Source: Tateyamaria omphalii
GTDB taxonomy: Bacteria; Pseudomonadota; Alphaproteobacteria; Rhodobacterales; Rhodobacteraceae
NCBI RefSeq assembly: GCF_001969365.1
Contig: NZ_CP019312.1
Span: forward strand, 620,001 to 684,000
Direction of reading: 5' to 3'
Length of the DNA: 64,000 nt
The translations under genes were made by a program, and so were the position numbers. How positions within the stretch are numbered: the first letter of the stretch is position 1; each line of letters begins with the position of its first letter. Below the pieces are notes generated by a model that ran no database searches, was not told the origin of the DNA, and saw only the letters and a list, made by a program, of their open reading frames with translations. Below are positions 37,561 to 44,792 of the stretch, one piece after another.

Positions 37561-37962
37561 TTATTCAGCGGCCTTTTTCGCTGTGTTCATCGAGGCGATC
37601 ATCTTCTCACCCCATTTCAACTGGTCCTTAAGGTCGTCGATGGCCTCGGTCAGCTCATCGCGCTGGCGCTCCATGTCGGCCATGCGGTCGCGCGCGATGT
37701 CATAGGTGCGGGCCAGCTGGGTCTGTTGCTGGTCGCCCATGTCATAGAGGTCCAGAAGCTGGCGGATTTCCTCGAGGCTGAAGCCAAAGCGCTTGCCGCG
37801 CAAGATCAGCTTCAGCCGGGCGCGGTCGCGCTTGGTGAACAGGCGCTTTTGGCCGACGCGCTGCGGGAACAGCAATTCCTTGGCTTCGTAAAAGCGCAGG
37901 GTCCGCGGCGTGACGTCGAAGGCGTCGCACATCTCGCGGATGGTCATCGTTTTCTCGGTCAT
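37561..37962 (-). CDS. MerR-family regulator of the fatty-acid operon (LiuR-like)
   Basis: A 133-residue regulator: winged helix-turn-helix TIREMCDAFDVTPRTLRFYEAKELLFPQRVG at the N-terminus, KLILRGKRFGFSLEEIRQLLDLYD, then a long coiled-coil dimerisation helix with few cysteines, so it senses an organic ligand and not a metal. LiuR-type proteins of this shape control branched-chain acid and fatty-acid degradation. It heads the fadE unit and probably autoregulates through two dyads at 38036-38094. Starts at 37977, 37962 and 37947 are possible. Confidence 0.88.
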   Translation of the reverse strand: MTEKTMTIREMCDAFDVTPRTLRFYEAKELLFPQRVGQKRLFTKRDRARLKLILRGKRFGFSLEEIRQLLDLYDMGDQQQTQLARTYDIARDRMADMERQRDELTEAIDDLKDQLKWGEKMIASMNTAKKAAE

Positions 37963-38035
37963 TCGGATCACTCGCATCTCGTGTTACGGCAAGGACATGG
38001 GACAGCCGCGAACTCAATGCAACCGTCAGGTGACG

Positions 38036-38094
38036 TTGACGTAAGTTGTACGTTGCGTCACTTTCAAGGTTGACGTGACCGTGACGTGCGTCAA
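38036..38094 (-). promoter_or_regulatory. Two candidate MerR/LiuR operators
   Basis: TTGACG-N14-CGTCA (38036-38060) and TTGACG-N13-CGTCAA (38070-38094), centres about 34 bp apart, lie 75-130 nt upstream of the MerR start. Dyads of this kind with a long spacer are what MerR dimers bind. Confidence 0.5.
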
Positions 38095-38172
38095 GCGGTT
38101 TTTTGGATTTTTTCGACCGTGTCTTCTGGCGATGTCCATCACGCTGCGCTGCCGATTGGCGCCAATACGGCG

Positions 38173-38186
38173 TTGATTCAGGTCAA
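38173..38186 (+). promoter_or_regulatory. FNR-type box upstream of uspA
   Basis: TTGAT-TCAG-GTCAA fits the FNR/FnrL half-site pair TTGAY-N4-RTCAA. It lies 57 nt upstream of the uspA start, a position suited to activation under low oxygen. Confidence 0.6.
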
Positions 38187-38242
38187 GGTTGGCACACGCC
38201 TCATCTCCTAGGCTGAAGGCTCAAGCGAACGGAGGATGAAGC

Positions 38243-38689
38243 ATGTTCAGTAAAATCGTGGTGGGTGTCGACGGATCCGAAACCTCTGACAATGCGGTGC
38301 GGATCGCGTGCGATCTGGCCGGAAAATACGGCAGCGAAATCCACATCGTGCACACGCCGCAACCGCAAACCGTGGCCTTTGCCCTTGGGGCGGTGGCGGG
38401 CTATCACGCGGTCACGACCATGCCCAGCCATGACGAGGTGGTCAAAGCGGCGCAAAAGATCGTCGATGCCGCGACCGATGTGGCCAAGACATGCGGCAGC
38501 GCGGTTGTCAGCACGCAGATTGAACAGGGTGATCCTGGCGCAGAAATCACCGGGTTTGCCCAAAAGGTCGGCGCCGATCTGATCGTCACCGGACGGCGGG
38601 GCCTGGGCAGCATCGGCTCGCTCGTGCAGGGCAGCACCAGCCAGCAGGTCAACCACCTGGCCAAATGCGCCACGCTGTCCGTGATCTGA
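38243..38689 (+). CDS. Universal stress protein UspA family
   Basis: A 148-residue single-domain Usp: N-terminal MFSKIVVGVDGSETSDNAV and C-terminal ATP-binding GADLIVTGRRGLGSIGSLVQGSTSQQV (G2xG9xGS). It is cytosolic and likely nucleotide-binding; in Rhodobacteraceae such genes are often oxygen-regulated, in line with the FNR box upstream. ATG at 38243 follows GGAGGATGAA. A stem CGGGCCAA/TTGGCCCG (38690-38729) follows the stop as a terminator. Confidence 0.93.
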   Translation: MFSKIVVGVDGSETSDNAVRIACDLAGKYGSEIHIVHTPQPQTVAFALGAVAGYHAVTTMPSHDEVVKAAQKIVDAATDVAKTCGSAVVSTQIEQGDPGAEITGFAQKVGADLIVTGRRGLGSIGSLVQGSTSQQVNHLAKCATLSVI

Positions 38690-38729
38690 CGGGCCAAGCA
38701 GTCACCCTGAAAGGCACTGATTTGGCCCG
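38690..38729 (+). terminator. uspA terminator-like hairpin
   Basis: CGGGCCAA (38690-38697) and TTGGCCCG (38722-38729) form an 8-bp stem immediately after the stop, followed by another GC-rich dyad. Confidence 0.45.
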
Positions 38730-38799
38730 CGCCGGAACATAACCGGCCCGGGCGCGGTTTGTCCTGCACGCCCTACGGCTTGAAAAAGGAGAGACCGCG

Positions 38800-38868
38800 A
38801 TGAACCGCATTATCTATCTGGTTGGACTTGTTGTAATTGTCCTGGCGATTGTGAGCTTTGTCCTCTGA
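38800..38868 (+). CDS. 22-residue single-helix membrane peptide
   Basis: ATG at 38800 follows a strong AAAAGGAGAG ribosome site and opens a 22-codon frame MNRIIYLVGLVVIVLAIVSF plus VL before TGA. It is almost entirely one hydrophobic helix with a basic N-terminus, so it should insert in the inner membrane. Its end overlaps the possible TTG start of the AI-2E gene by 11 nt, suggesting coupling. GGAAC-N16-CGGTT (38734-38759) upstream resembles a stress promoter. Strong ribosome site and clean helix make it credible despite its size. Confidence 0.6.
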   Translation: MNRIIYLVGLVVIVLAIVSFVL

Positions 38869-40009
38869 CCTTGGCGCGCCGCGCGCGCGCGCCACCTTGT
38901 CTGCCGCGATTGACCAGCCCACGGCACCGACGGCACCGCTTGACGGTGGCGTCAAGGCCGCCATCACAGTGCTGGCTGTGCTCGCTGTGCTTGCGGCGCT
39001 GTCCTTCGCCAGCGTCTTTGTGGTGCCAGTGATCCTCGCGATCCTCCTGGCCCTGGTGTTCAGCGGACCCTGCCGGTGGCTTCGGCGGCGCGGCATCCCC
39101 CAACCCGTCAGCGCCGCCGCAATCGTCCTGTCGCTGCTGTCGGGCGTTGCCTTTTTCGCCGCCGCCCTCGCGATCCCCGTGGCAGGCTGGATCGAGGATG
39201 CGCCGCGCATGGCGCAAGAGGTCGAATGGAAGCTGCGCAACCTTTCCGGCATGGCCGCCGCCGTGGTCGAGGCGGAAGAGCAGATCACCAAGGCCGCCGC
39301 AACAGCCGCAGCGGCAGATGAGGGTAATGGCCCGCTCGAAGTGGTGGTGGAAGAGCGCGGCCCCCTGACCGAAGTGGCCCTCGGCGCGCCGCTGATCGTG
39401 GCGCAGACCGTGTTCGTGCTGATCCTGACCTTTTTCATCCTTGCATCGGGCAGCCTGTTTCACGAACGGCTGGTGTCGGTCATGCCGAACTTTTCCGACA
39501 AGCGCCGCGCGATCAGTATCGCCTATGACGTGGAACGCGAGGTGTCGCGCTATCTATTGCACATCACGCTGATCAATGCGGGTCTGGGCATCGCGGTGGG
39601 CATCGCACTTGGCGCGCTGGGCATGCCGAACCCGCTGGCTTTTGGCCTTTTGGCGTTCGTGATGAATTTCGTGCCCTTTGTCGGGGCGCTGGTGGGGCTG
39701 GTCCTGTCCTTTGCCGTCGCACTTGTGAACCTGCCCAGCCTGTTCGACGCCTTTGTCGTGGCGGGGGTCTATTTCACGCTTACCTCAATCGAGGGGCAGG
39801 TGGTCACGCCCTGGCTGGTTGGGCGCAAGCTGCGCCTGAACACGGTGGTGATCCTGATTGCGGTGGCGTTCTGGGCCTGGCTCTGGTCGATCATGGGCAT
39901 GATCATGGCGGTGCCGCTGCTGGTGACCATGTCGGTGCTGTGCAAGCATATCGACGCGCTCAAACCGCTGGGGGAGTTTCTGGCGGGGCCGGGGCCCGAC
40001 AGGGCCTAG
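38858..40009 (+). CDS. AI-2E family transporter (PerM/YdiK type)
   Basis: A membrane protein of up to 383 residues with about eight hydrophobic helices in the AI-2E/PerM pattern: N-terminal paired helices (residues about 32-70), a soluble segment with helix and acidic stretch (about 115-160), then a C-terminal bundle with FVMNFVPFVGALVGLVLSF and SIEGQVVTPWLVGRKLRLN. Family members move small molecules or ions; the autoinducer role is not general. The start is uncertain: TTG at 38858 or TTG at 38897, since no ATG precedes the first helix. It converges with the MerR gene with 4-nt overlap. Confidence 0.82.
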   Translation: MSSDLGAPRARATLSAAIDQPTAPTAPLDGGVKAAITVLAVLAVLAALSFASVFVVPVILAILLALVFSGPCRWLRRRGIPQPVSAAAIVLSLLSGVAFFAAALAIPVAGWIEDAPRMAQEVEWKLRNLSGMAAAVVEAEEQITKAAATAAAADEGNGPLEVVVEERGPLTEVALGAPLIVAQTVFVLILTFFILASGSLFHERLVSVMPNFSDKRRAISIAYDVEREVSRYLLHITLINAGLGIAVGIALGALGMPNPLAFGLLAFVMNFVPFVGALVGLVLSFAVALVNLPSLFDAFVVAGVYFTLTSIEGQVVTPWLVGRKLRLNTVVILIAVAFWAWLWSIMGMIMAVPLLVTMSVLCKHIDALKPLGEFLAGPGPDRA

Positions 40010-40377
40010 CCCTTCAACCCGCTCGCCACGCTGTCGCGCAGGCCCTGCAATTCGTCCCGCGCCTCATCCAGTTGCTTGCGTTGCTCGTCCAGCTCCTTGA
40101 GCTGCCCGTCCGCCAAGTCGACCCAGGCGCGCATCTGCGCCTCTGTCCCTTCGTTTTCATAGATCATCAGCCACTGCCGGATGTCTTCAAGCTGAAAGCC
40201 GAACTTGCGGCCGCGCAGGATCAGTTTCATTCGGGCGCATTCGCGGGGGCCGTAAAAGCGGGATCGCCCCTCGCGATCTGGTTGCAGAAGCTCGATATAC
40301 TCGTAGTAGCGCAGCGTGCGCGGGGTCACATCGAATTCCGCGCACATCTGCTTAAAGCTCAAGCGGTCGTCTGCCAT
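40006..40377 (-). CDS. MerR-family regulator, paralogue of the fad regulator
   Basis: A 123-residue regulator very similar in layout to that at 37561: FDVTPRTLRYYEYIELLQPDREG, then MKLILRGRKFGFQLEDIRQWLMIYE and a coiled coil. Both share TPRTLR-YE and KLILRG-FGF blocks. It lacks metal-binding cysteines. It is divergent from the two thioesterase genes, which are the likely targets. Start MADDRLSF at 40377. Confidence 0.88.
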   Translation of the reverse strand: MADDRLSFKQMCAEFDVTPRTLRYYEYIELLQPDREGRSRFYGPRECARMKLILRGRKFGFQLEDIRQWLMIYENEGTEAQMRAWVDLADGQLKELDEQRKQLDEARDELQGLRDSVASGLKG

Positions 40378-40501
40378 GGCTTGCCTTGTCTCCATCCCTG
40401 AACTTCAACCTAAGCCGCAGACACGGGCCGCGCAACAGGCGCCTTGCCCGAAGGCCGCAGAGCGCCCATAACTCGGGTTACAGACCGCGTGACGAGGCCC
40501 A

Positions 40502-40930
40502 ATGTCCGATCCCGACAAACTGAAGTTAGCCCGCCAATTCATTGAAGCCATTCCACATTCCCGCGATCTGGGGATGCAGTTGACCGACATGGCCGACGGC
40601 GTGGCCGTGATCACGATGCCCTATGACACAAAGCTGATCGGAGATCCGGAGACGGGCGTGATCAGCGGCGGCGCGGTGTCGGCGCTGATGGACACCTGTT
40701 GCGGGGCGGCCGCGATGAGCCACCCCAAGAACCTCGCAGGCACTGCGACGCTTGATCTGCGCATCGACTACATGCGCGCTGCCACGCCGGGGCAAGCGAT
40801 CACGACCCGCGCCACCTGTTATCACGTGACCCGTTCCGTGGCGTTCGTGCGGGCTACGGCCTGCGACGAGGATGCCGACAACCCTGTCGCCACCGCCACC
40901 GGCGCCTTCACGGTGGAGGGCAGCGCATGA
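40502..40930 (+). CDS. PaaI-family hotdog thioesterase (first of pair)
   Basis: A 142-residue hotdog-fold thioesterase. It shows the PaaI-type GVISGGAVSALMDTCCGAAAM helix with the active-site acidic residue, and LDLRIDYMRAATPGQAI as the following strand. It hydrolyses acyl- or aryl-CoA in the cytosol. It overlaps the next thioesterase by 4 bases (ATGA) and is divergent from a MerR regulator, forming a small acyl-CoA housekeeping unit. Confidence 0.88.
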   Translation: MSDPDKLKLARQFIEAIPHSRDLGMQLTDMADGVAVITMPYDTKLIGDPETGVISGGAVSALMDTCCGAAAMSHPKNLAGTATLDLRIDYMRAATPGQAITTRATCYHVTRSVAFVRATACDEDADNPVATATGAFTVEGSA

Positions 40931-41427
40931 GGCGGCCCGAACCCGTGCAGGTGGTCAAGCAACGCCGCGACGCCGCGCTGCGCGCGCTGGTGGATGGCGT
41001 GCCCTACATCCAGTATCTCGGCGTCACCTTTGACCGGCGCGGGGATGAGCTGACGGGCGTGCTGCCCTTTGATGAAAAGCTGATCGGCAACCCGCTCCTG
41101 CCCGCCCTGCATGGCGGCGTGACGGCCGCGTTCATGGAGATGACGGCGGTGATCACCCTGTCGTGGTCGTACCTTTGGGAAGACATCGAAAACGGCAGCC
41201 TCGATTTCGATCCGGGCGGCGGGGTGCGGATGCCGCGGCTGCCCAAGACGGTGGATTTCTCTGTCGATTACCTACGTTCCGGCCTGCCGCGCGACGCCTA
41301 TGCGCGGGCGCGCATCAACCGCTCGGGGCGCCGCTATGCGTCGGTCCATGTCGAAGGCTGGCAGGACAACCGCGACCGGCTCTTTGCCCAGGCCACGGGG
41401 CATTTCGTCATGCCGCAGCGACGGTAG
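40927..41427 (+). CDS. PaaI-family hotdog thioesterase (second of pair)
   Basis: A 166-residue hotdog protein: LPFDEKLIGNPLLPALHGGVTAAFMEMTAV, with HGG as in PaaI, and VDFSVDYLRSGLPRDAYARA. It is a paralogue of the preceding gene with a longer insertion, so the two may form a heteromer. It starts inside the previous stop (ATGA) and is followed at once by the MATE gene (stop then ATG with no gap), indicating one transcript of three genes. Confidence 0.86.
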   Translation: MRRPEPVQVVKQRRDAALRALVDGVPYIQYLGVTFDRRGDELTGVLPFDEKLIGNPLLPALHGGVTAAFMEMTAVITLSWSYLWEDIENGSLDFDPGGGVRMPRLPKTVDFSVDYLRSGLPRDAYARARINRSGRRYASVHVEGWQDNRDRLFAQATGHFVMPQRR

Positions 41428-42750
41428 ATGGAGGCGACCGCCCCACCGGCGCCGCTGAGCCACCGGCGCGTGCTGAAGATCGCGGTGCCCATCGTGCTGT
41501 CAAACGCCACAGTGCCGATCCTGGGGGCCGTGGATGTGGGCGTTGTGGGCCAGATGGGAGAGGCGGCACCCATCGGGGCCGTGGCCATGGGCGCCATCAT
41601 CCTGACCACGATGTACTGGATCTTTGGCTTTCTGCGCATGGGCACGGTCAGCCTGGTGGGTCAGGCGGCAGGCGCAGGGGACGAGGACGAGGTGTCGGCC
41701 TGGCTGACCCGCGCGCTGCTGGTGGCGGGCGTCGGGGGCGCCGCGCTGATCCTGCTGCAAATCCCGATCTTCTGGGCCGCGTTCCAGCTGTCGCCCGCCA
41801 GTGCCGAGGTCGAAAGCCTGACCCGCGACTACCTGTTCATCCGCATCTGGACCGCGCCCGCGGCCATCGCCGTCTACGCACTCACGGGCTGGCTGGTCGC
41901 GATGGAGCGGACGGGCGGCGTGTTCTGGGTCCAGCTGGTGATGAACGGCGTGAACATCATCCTCAACTTCGTCTTTGTGCTGGGCCTTGGCTGGGGCGTG
42001 CCCGGCGTGGCAATTGCGACGGTCATTGCCGAGGTGATCGGCGCTGGCCTTGGCCTGTGGTTCTGCCGTGCCGCCTTTGCCCGTGCAGCCTGGCGCGAGT
42101 GGCCGCGCGTGCTGCGCCGGGCACAGCTGATCAAGATGGCGCTTCTCAACACCGACATCCTGCTGCGCTCGCTGATGCTGATGATCATCTTTTCCAGCTT
42201 CGTCTTTCTGGGTGCGCGCTTTGGCGATGTGACATTGGCGGCAAACGAGGTGCTGATCCAGTTCATGTATATCACGGCCTATGCCATGGACGGCTTTGCC
42301 TTTGCGGCTGAAACGCTGATCGCGCGGGCCTATGGCCGCCGCGATCCGGGCCGGGTGCGCCGATCGGCCATCATGACCAGCATCTGGGGGATGGTGGTGT
42401 GCGGGTCGACCGCGCTGGCGTTCCTGCTGGCGGGGCCATGGCTGATCGACGTGATGGCCAAGGACGCGCAGGTGCAGGCGGAGGCACGGGAGTATCTGCT
42501 GTATATGGTCGCCGCACCCCTACTGGGCTGCGCCGCCTGGATGCTCGACGGTATCTTCATTGGCGCAGGCCGTGGGCGCGACATGCGCAACATGATGGCG
42601 ATTTCGTTTGTGATGTATTGGCTGGCGGTGCTGGCGCTGTTGCCATTGATGGGCAATCACGGGCTTTGGGCCGCGCTCCTCATTTCATTCGTCGCGCGTG
42701 GGGTGACGTTGGGGGTGCGGTATCCGGCCTTGGAGCGAGCGGCGGGGTGA
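41428..42750 (+). CDS. MATE-family efflux transporter
   Basis: A 440-residue polytopic protein with 12 predicted helices in two MATE bundles (SNATVPILGAVDVGVVGQMGEAAPIGAVAMGAII is the typical N-terminal pattern). MATE proteins expel cationic drugs or metabolites using Na+ or H+. It follows the two thioesterases directly, so it may export acids or other products of that unit. It is convergent with pyrD across a repeat-type terminator. Confidence 0.92.
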   Translation: MEATAPPAPLSHRRVLKIAVPIVLSNATVPILGAVDVGVVGQMGEAAPIGAVAMGAIILTTMYWIFGFLRMGTVSLVGQAAGAGDEDEVSAWLTRALLVAGVGGAALILLQIPIFWAAFQLSPASAEVESLTRDYLFIRIWTAPAAIAVYALTGWLVAMERTGGVFWVQLVMNGVNIILNFVFVLGLGWGVPGVAIATVIAEVIGAGLGLWFCRAAFARAAWREWPRVLRRAQLIKMALLNTDILLRSLMLMIIFSSFVFLGARFGDVTLAANEVLIQFMYITAYAMDGFAFAAETLIARAYGRRDPGRVRRSAIMTSIWGMVVCGSTALAFLLAGPWLIDVMAKDAQVQAEAREYLLYMVAAPLLGCAAWMLDGIFIGAGRGRDMRNMMAISFVMYWLAVLALLPLMGNHGLWAALLISFVARGVTLGVRYPALERAAG

Positions 42751-42768
42751 GGACTGGGGCGCTTGCCC

Positions 42769-42837
42769 GTCGTCCATCGGGCTCGGACCGATGGCGCCCA
42801 AAGGACGACCACCCGTGGTATTTTTGGTCAGAAGAAG
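42769..42837 (+). repeat. Dispersed hairpin-plus-tag repeat between MATE gene and pyrD
   Basis: Nested stem GTCGTCC/GGACGAC (42769-42775, 42803-42809) and CCATCGG/CCGATGG (42774-42780, 42788-42794), followed by the tag GTGGTATTTTTGGTCAGAAG plus AAG (42815-42837). It fills the convergent gap and is well placed as a terminator for both genes. Confidence 0.65.
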
Positions 42838-42838
42838 A

Positions 42839-43882
42839 CTACAGCCAGTCCCTTGTTTCTGTGCCGACCGCTTCGGAGACCGATTGCAAGCCGTCCTGTC
42901 GCAGGTGCTCATCCAATCCTTCCGCGATGCGCGCAGCAAGGCTGAGCCCACCATAGACAAGCCCGGTGTAAAGCTGGACAGCCGAGGCCCCCGCGCGGAT
43001 CTTGGCATAAGCGTCGCGCGCGTTCGAAATGCCGCCAACCCCGACAAGGGGTGTTTGCGTCAGGCCGTGCAGTTTCGCCAGCACGCGGGTGGATTTTTCA
43101 AAGAGCGGCGCGCCGGAAAGGCCACCCTTTTCCCGCGCATGCGCGCTGCGCAGCCCCTCCCGATCCAGCGTCGTGTTGGTGGCGATGATGGCGGCCACCC
43201 GCGCGTCCTCCGCCACCTTGGCGATGTCGGCGAGGTCCTGATCCGTGAGGTCCGGCGCGATTTTGAGGAACACGGGGATATCCCCGCGCACCTGCATCAC
43301 CCCGTCAAGCAGGGCGGCCAGCGCCATCGGCCCCTGCAGGTCCCGCAGCTTTTCGGTGTTGGGGCTTGAGACGTTGACCGTGGCAAAGTCGATATGCGGC
43401 GCACAGTGCTGCAGCACCTTTGCAAAGTCTTCGGCCCGGTTGGCACTGTCCTTGTTGGCGCCGAGGTTCAGACCAACGGGCACGCCTTTGGGGCGTTTTG
43501 CCAGACGAGCGGCAATCGCCTCCATCCCATCATTGTTGAAGCCAAAGCGGTTGATGGCTGCGGCGTCCTCGGCCAGCCGGAAAAGGCGCGGCTTGGGATT
43601 GCCGGGTTGGGGCAGGGGGGTGGCCGCCCCCACCTCGATCCAGCCAAAGCCTGCGCGGCTGAGGGGGGCGATGGCCGTGGCATTCTTGTCGAACCCCGCG
43701 GCGAGGCCCACGGGATTGGGCAGGTCCATGCCCGCCAGCGTCGTGCGCAACCGGTCGCTGGTGACGGGGCCGGGCAGGGATGCCAGCGGTGTGTGCAGCG
43801 CCTTGAGCGCCAGTCCGTGCGCCGTTTCGGGGTCCAGCCTGCGCAGCGCCCGCGTGCCGATCTGTTCCAGCGCCTGTTTCAT
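42839..43882 (-). CDS. pyrD: Dihydroorotate dehydrogenase (quinone), class 2
   Basis: A 347-residue FMN enzyme oxidising dihydroorotate to orotate in de novo pyrimidine synthesis, linked to the membrane quinone pool. The N-terminal amphipathic segment [22 protein letters not shown] is the class 2 membrane helix; [32 protein letters not shown] (catalytic Ser) and [32 protein letters not shown] follow. It starts inside the stop of the DUF1330 gene (ATGA). Third gene of a three-gene unit. Confidence 0.96.
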   Translation of the reverse strand: MKQALEQIGTRALRRLDPETAHGLALKALHTPLASLPGPVTSDRLRTTLAGMDLPNPVGLAAGFDKNATAIAPLSRAGFGWIEVGAATPLPQPGNPKPRLFRLAEDAAAINRFGFNNDGMEAIAARLAKRPKGVPVGLNLGANKDSANRAEDFAKVLQHCAPHIDFATVNVSSPNTEKLRDLQGPMALAALLDGVMQVRGDIPVFLKIAPDLTDQDLADIAKVAEDARVAAIIATNTTLDREGLRSAHAREKGGLSGAPLFEKSTRVLAKLHGLTQTPLVGVGGISNARDAYAKIRAGASAVQLYTGLVYGGLSLAARIAEGLDEHLRQDGLQSVSEAVGTETRDWL

Positions 43883-44307
43883 CCGAAGGTCGCGCCCCCA
43901 TCCGCGGGCCTGCATCGGATCAGGCGCGAGGTCTTGACCGCCGCCTGCCGGTGGACCACCGCGCGTTTGTAGTCTGGGTCGGTGACCATCGCCAGAAAGG
44001 CTGCGGAATTGGGGTAGCGGGCAATGAACATGGCATCCCATGCCTCATCCGCCGGGCCGATCAGTGCGGTTTCAAACCCGCCGCGCCATAGGATAGTGCC
44101 CCCGACCTTTGCCAGCACGGGGCCGGAGTGCTTGCCATAAAGCGCATAGGCCTGCGTGCCCGTCAGCCCGTCGCGGGCCAGTTCGTGATCGCCGGGATAG
44201 TTTGCCAGATCGTTGAACCGGACGAGGTTCAGCATCTCGATAGGCGTGTCGCGGCGCAGGCCCTTGAACGCGTCGAACTGATCGCGGGTCGGGTCGATAT
44301 GAGTCAT
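43879..44307 (-). CDS. DUF1330-family protein
   Basis: A 142-residue soluble protein of the ferredoxin-like DUF1330 family: [91 protein letters not shown] carries the usual motif set, the DWD-like block being EAWD. Function is unknown; the fold is of the dimeric alpha-beta barrel type. It overlaps both neighbours by 4 bases (ATGA at each end). Confidence 0.85.
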   Translation of the reverse strand: MTHIDPTRDQFDAFKGLRRDTPIEMLNLVRFNDLANYPGDHELARDGLTGTQAYALYGKHSGPVLAKVGGTILWRGGFETALIGPADEAWDAMFIARYPNSAAFLAMVTDPDYKRAVVHRQAAVKTSRLIRCRPADGGATFG

Positions 44308-44651
44308 GCGTCGAACCCGGCACCGGCGGGGAACTGATGCACACCGTCTTCCAGCGGCAGCGGCTGGGCCCAATGGACGTCAGACAGGCGCATCTCGCGG
44401 TAGAGATGCGGGAAGTCCGCACCGCCGCGCGACACCTCCCATTTCAGGTCATCGCCAAGCGCATCCGCATCGACCGCGATCAGGAACAGGTCGTCCTCGC
44501 CCGCAAAATGCTTGGCCGCCGTCTCTGCCGCCTGCGGAGCGGTGGAAAAGTGGACATACCCGTCCTGCACATCAATCGGTGCGCCCGGCGTGGTGCCGTT
44601 TTCGCGCAGGGCCGCCCATTCCGGGGCGCGGAAAATCTTGTAAATCAGCAT
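44304..44651 (-). CDS. DUF952-family protein
   Basis: A 115-residue small cytosolic protein: MLIYKIFRAPEWAALRENGT, DVQDGYVHFSTAPQAAETAAKHFAG and LKWEVSRGGADFPHLYREM are the DUF952 hallmarks. Function unknown; the fold is related to ADP-ribosyltransferase-like domains by published structural comparison. It leads the DUF952-DUF1330-pyrD unit. The promoter lies in the 141-bp divergent gap shared with the 5'-nucleotidase, which holds a Pho box. Confidence 0.85.
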   Translation of the reverse strand: MLIYKIFRAPEWAALRENGTTPGAPIDVQDGYVHFSTAPQAAETAAKHFAGEDDLFLIAVDADALGDDLKWEVSRGGADFPHLYREMRLSDVHWAQPLPLEDGVHQFPAGAGFDA

Positions 44652-44693
44652 GAGCGCCTGATGCCCATTGCCCAAGCGCTGGTCAAGTGCGCG

Positions 44694-44711
44694 CTGTCAC
44701 CGAATTGTTGC
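44694..44711 (+). promoter_or_regulatory. Partial upstream Pho box
   Basis: CTGTCAC (44694-44700) is perfect, but the second unit TTGTTGC matches only in part. It lies 60 bp upstream of the better site and would allow a promoter with a normal leader. Confidence 0.3.
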
Positions 44712-44753
44712 GTGCGTTCCCTAAGGAACCGCTTTGACTCGTGGCGCGGATTG

Positions 44754-44771
44754 CTGTCACGTAACTGTCAT
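44754..44771 (+). promoter_or_regulatory. Pho box upstream of the 5'-nucleotidase
   Basis: CTGTCAC-GTAA-CTGTCAT is the two 7-bp direct repeats with 4-bp spacer bound by PhoB. It ends 21 nt before the start codon, which is close for a -35 element. Confidence 0.6.
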
Positions 44772-44792
44772 ATTCAACAAGGGAGACACCGC

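Noticed and set aside
35959..38073. A 704-codon plus-strand frame opposite the long acyl-CoA dehydrogenase and MerR genes.
   Set aside because: Antisense shadow; it would also cover the MerR promoter.
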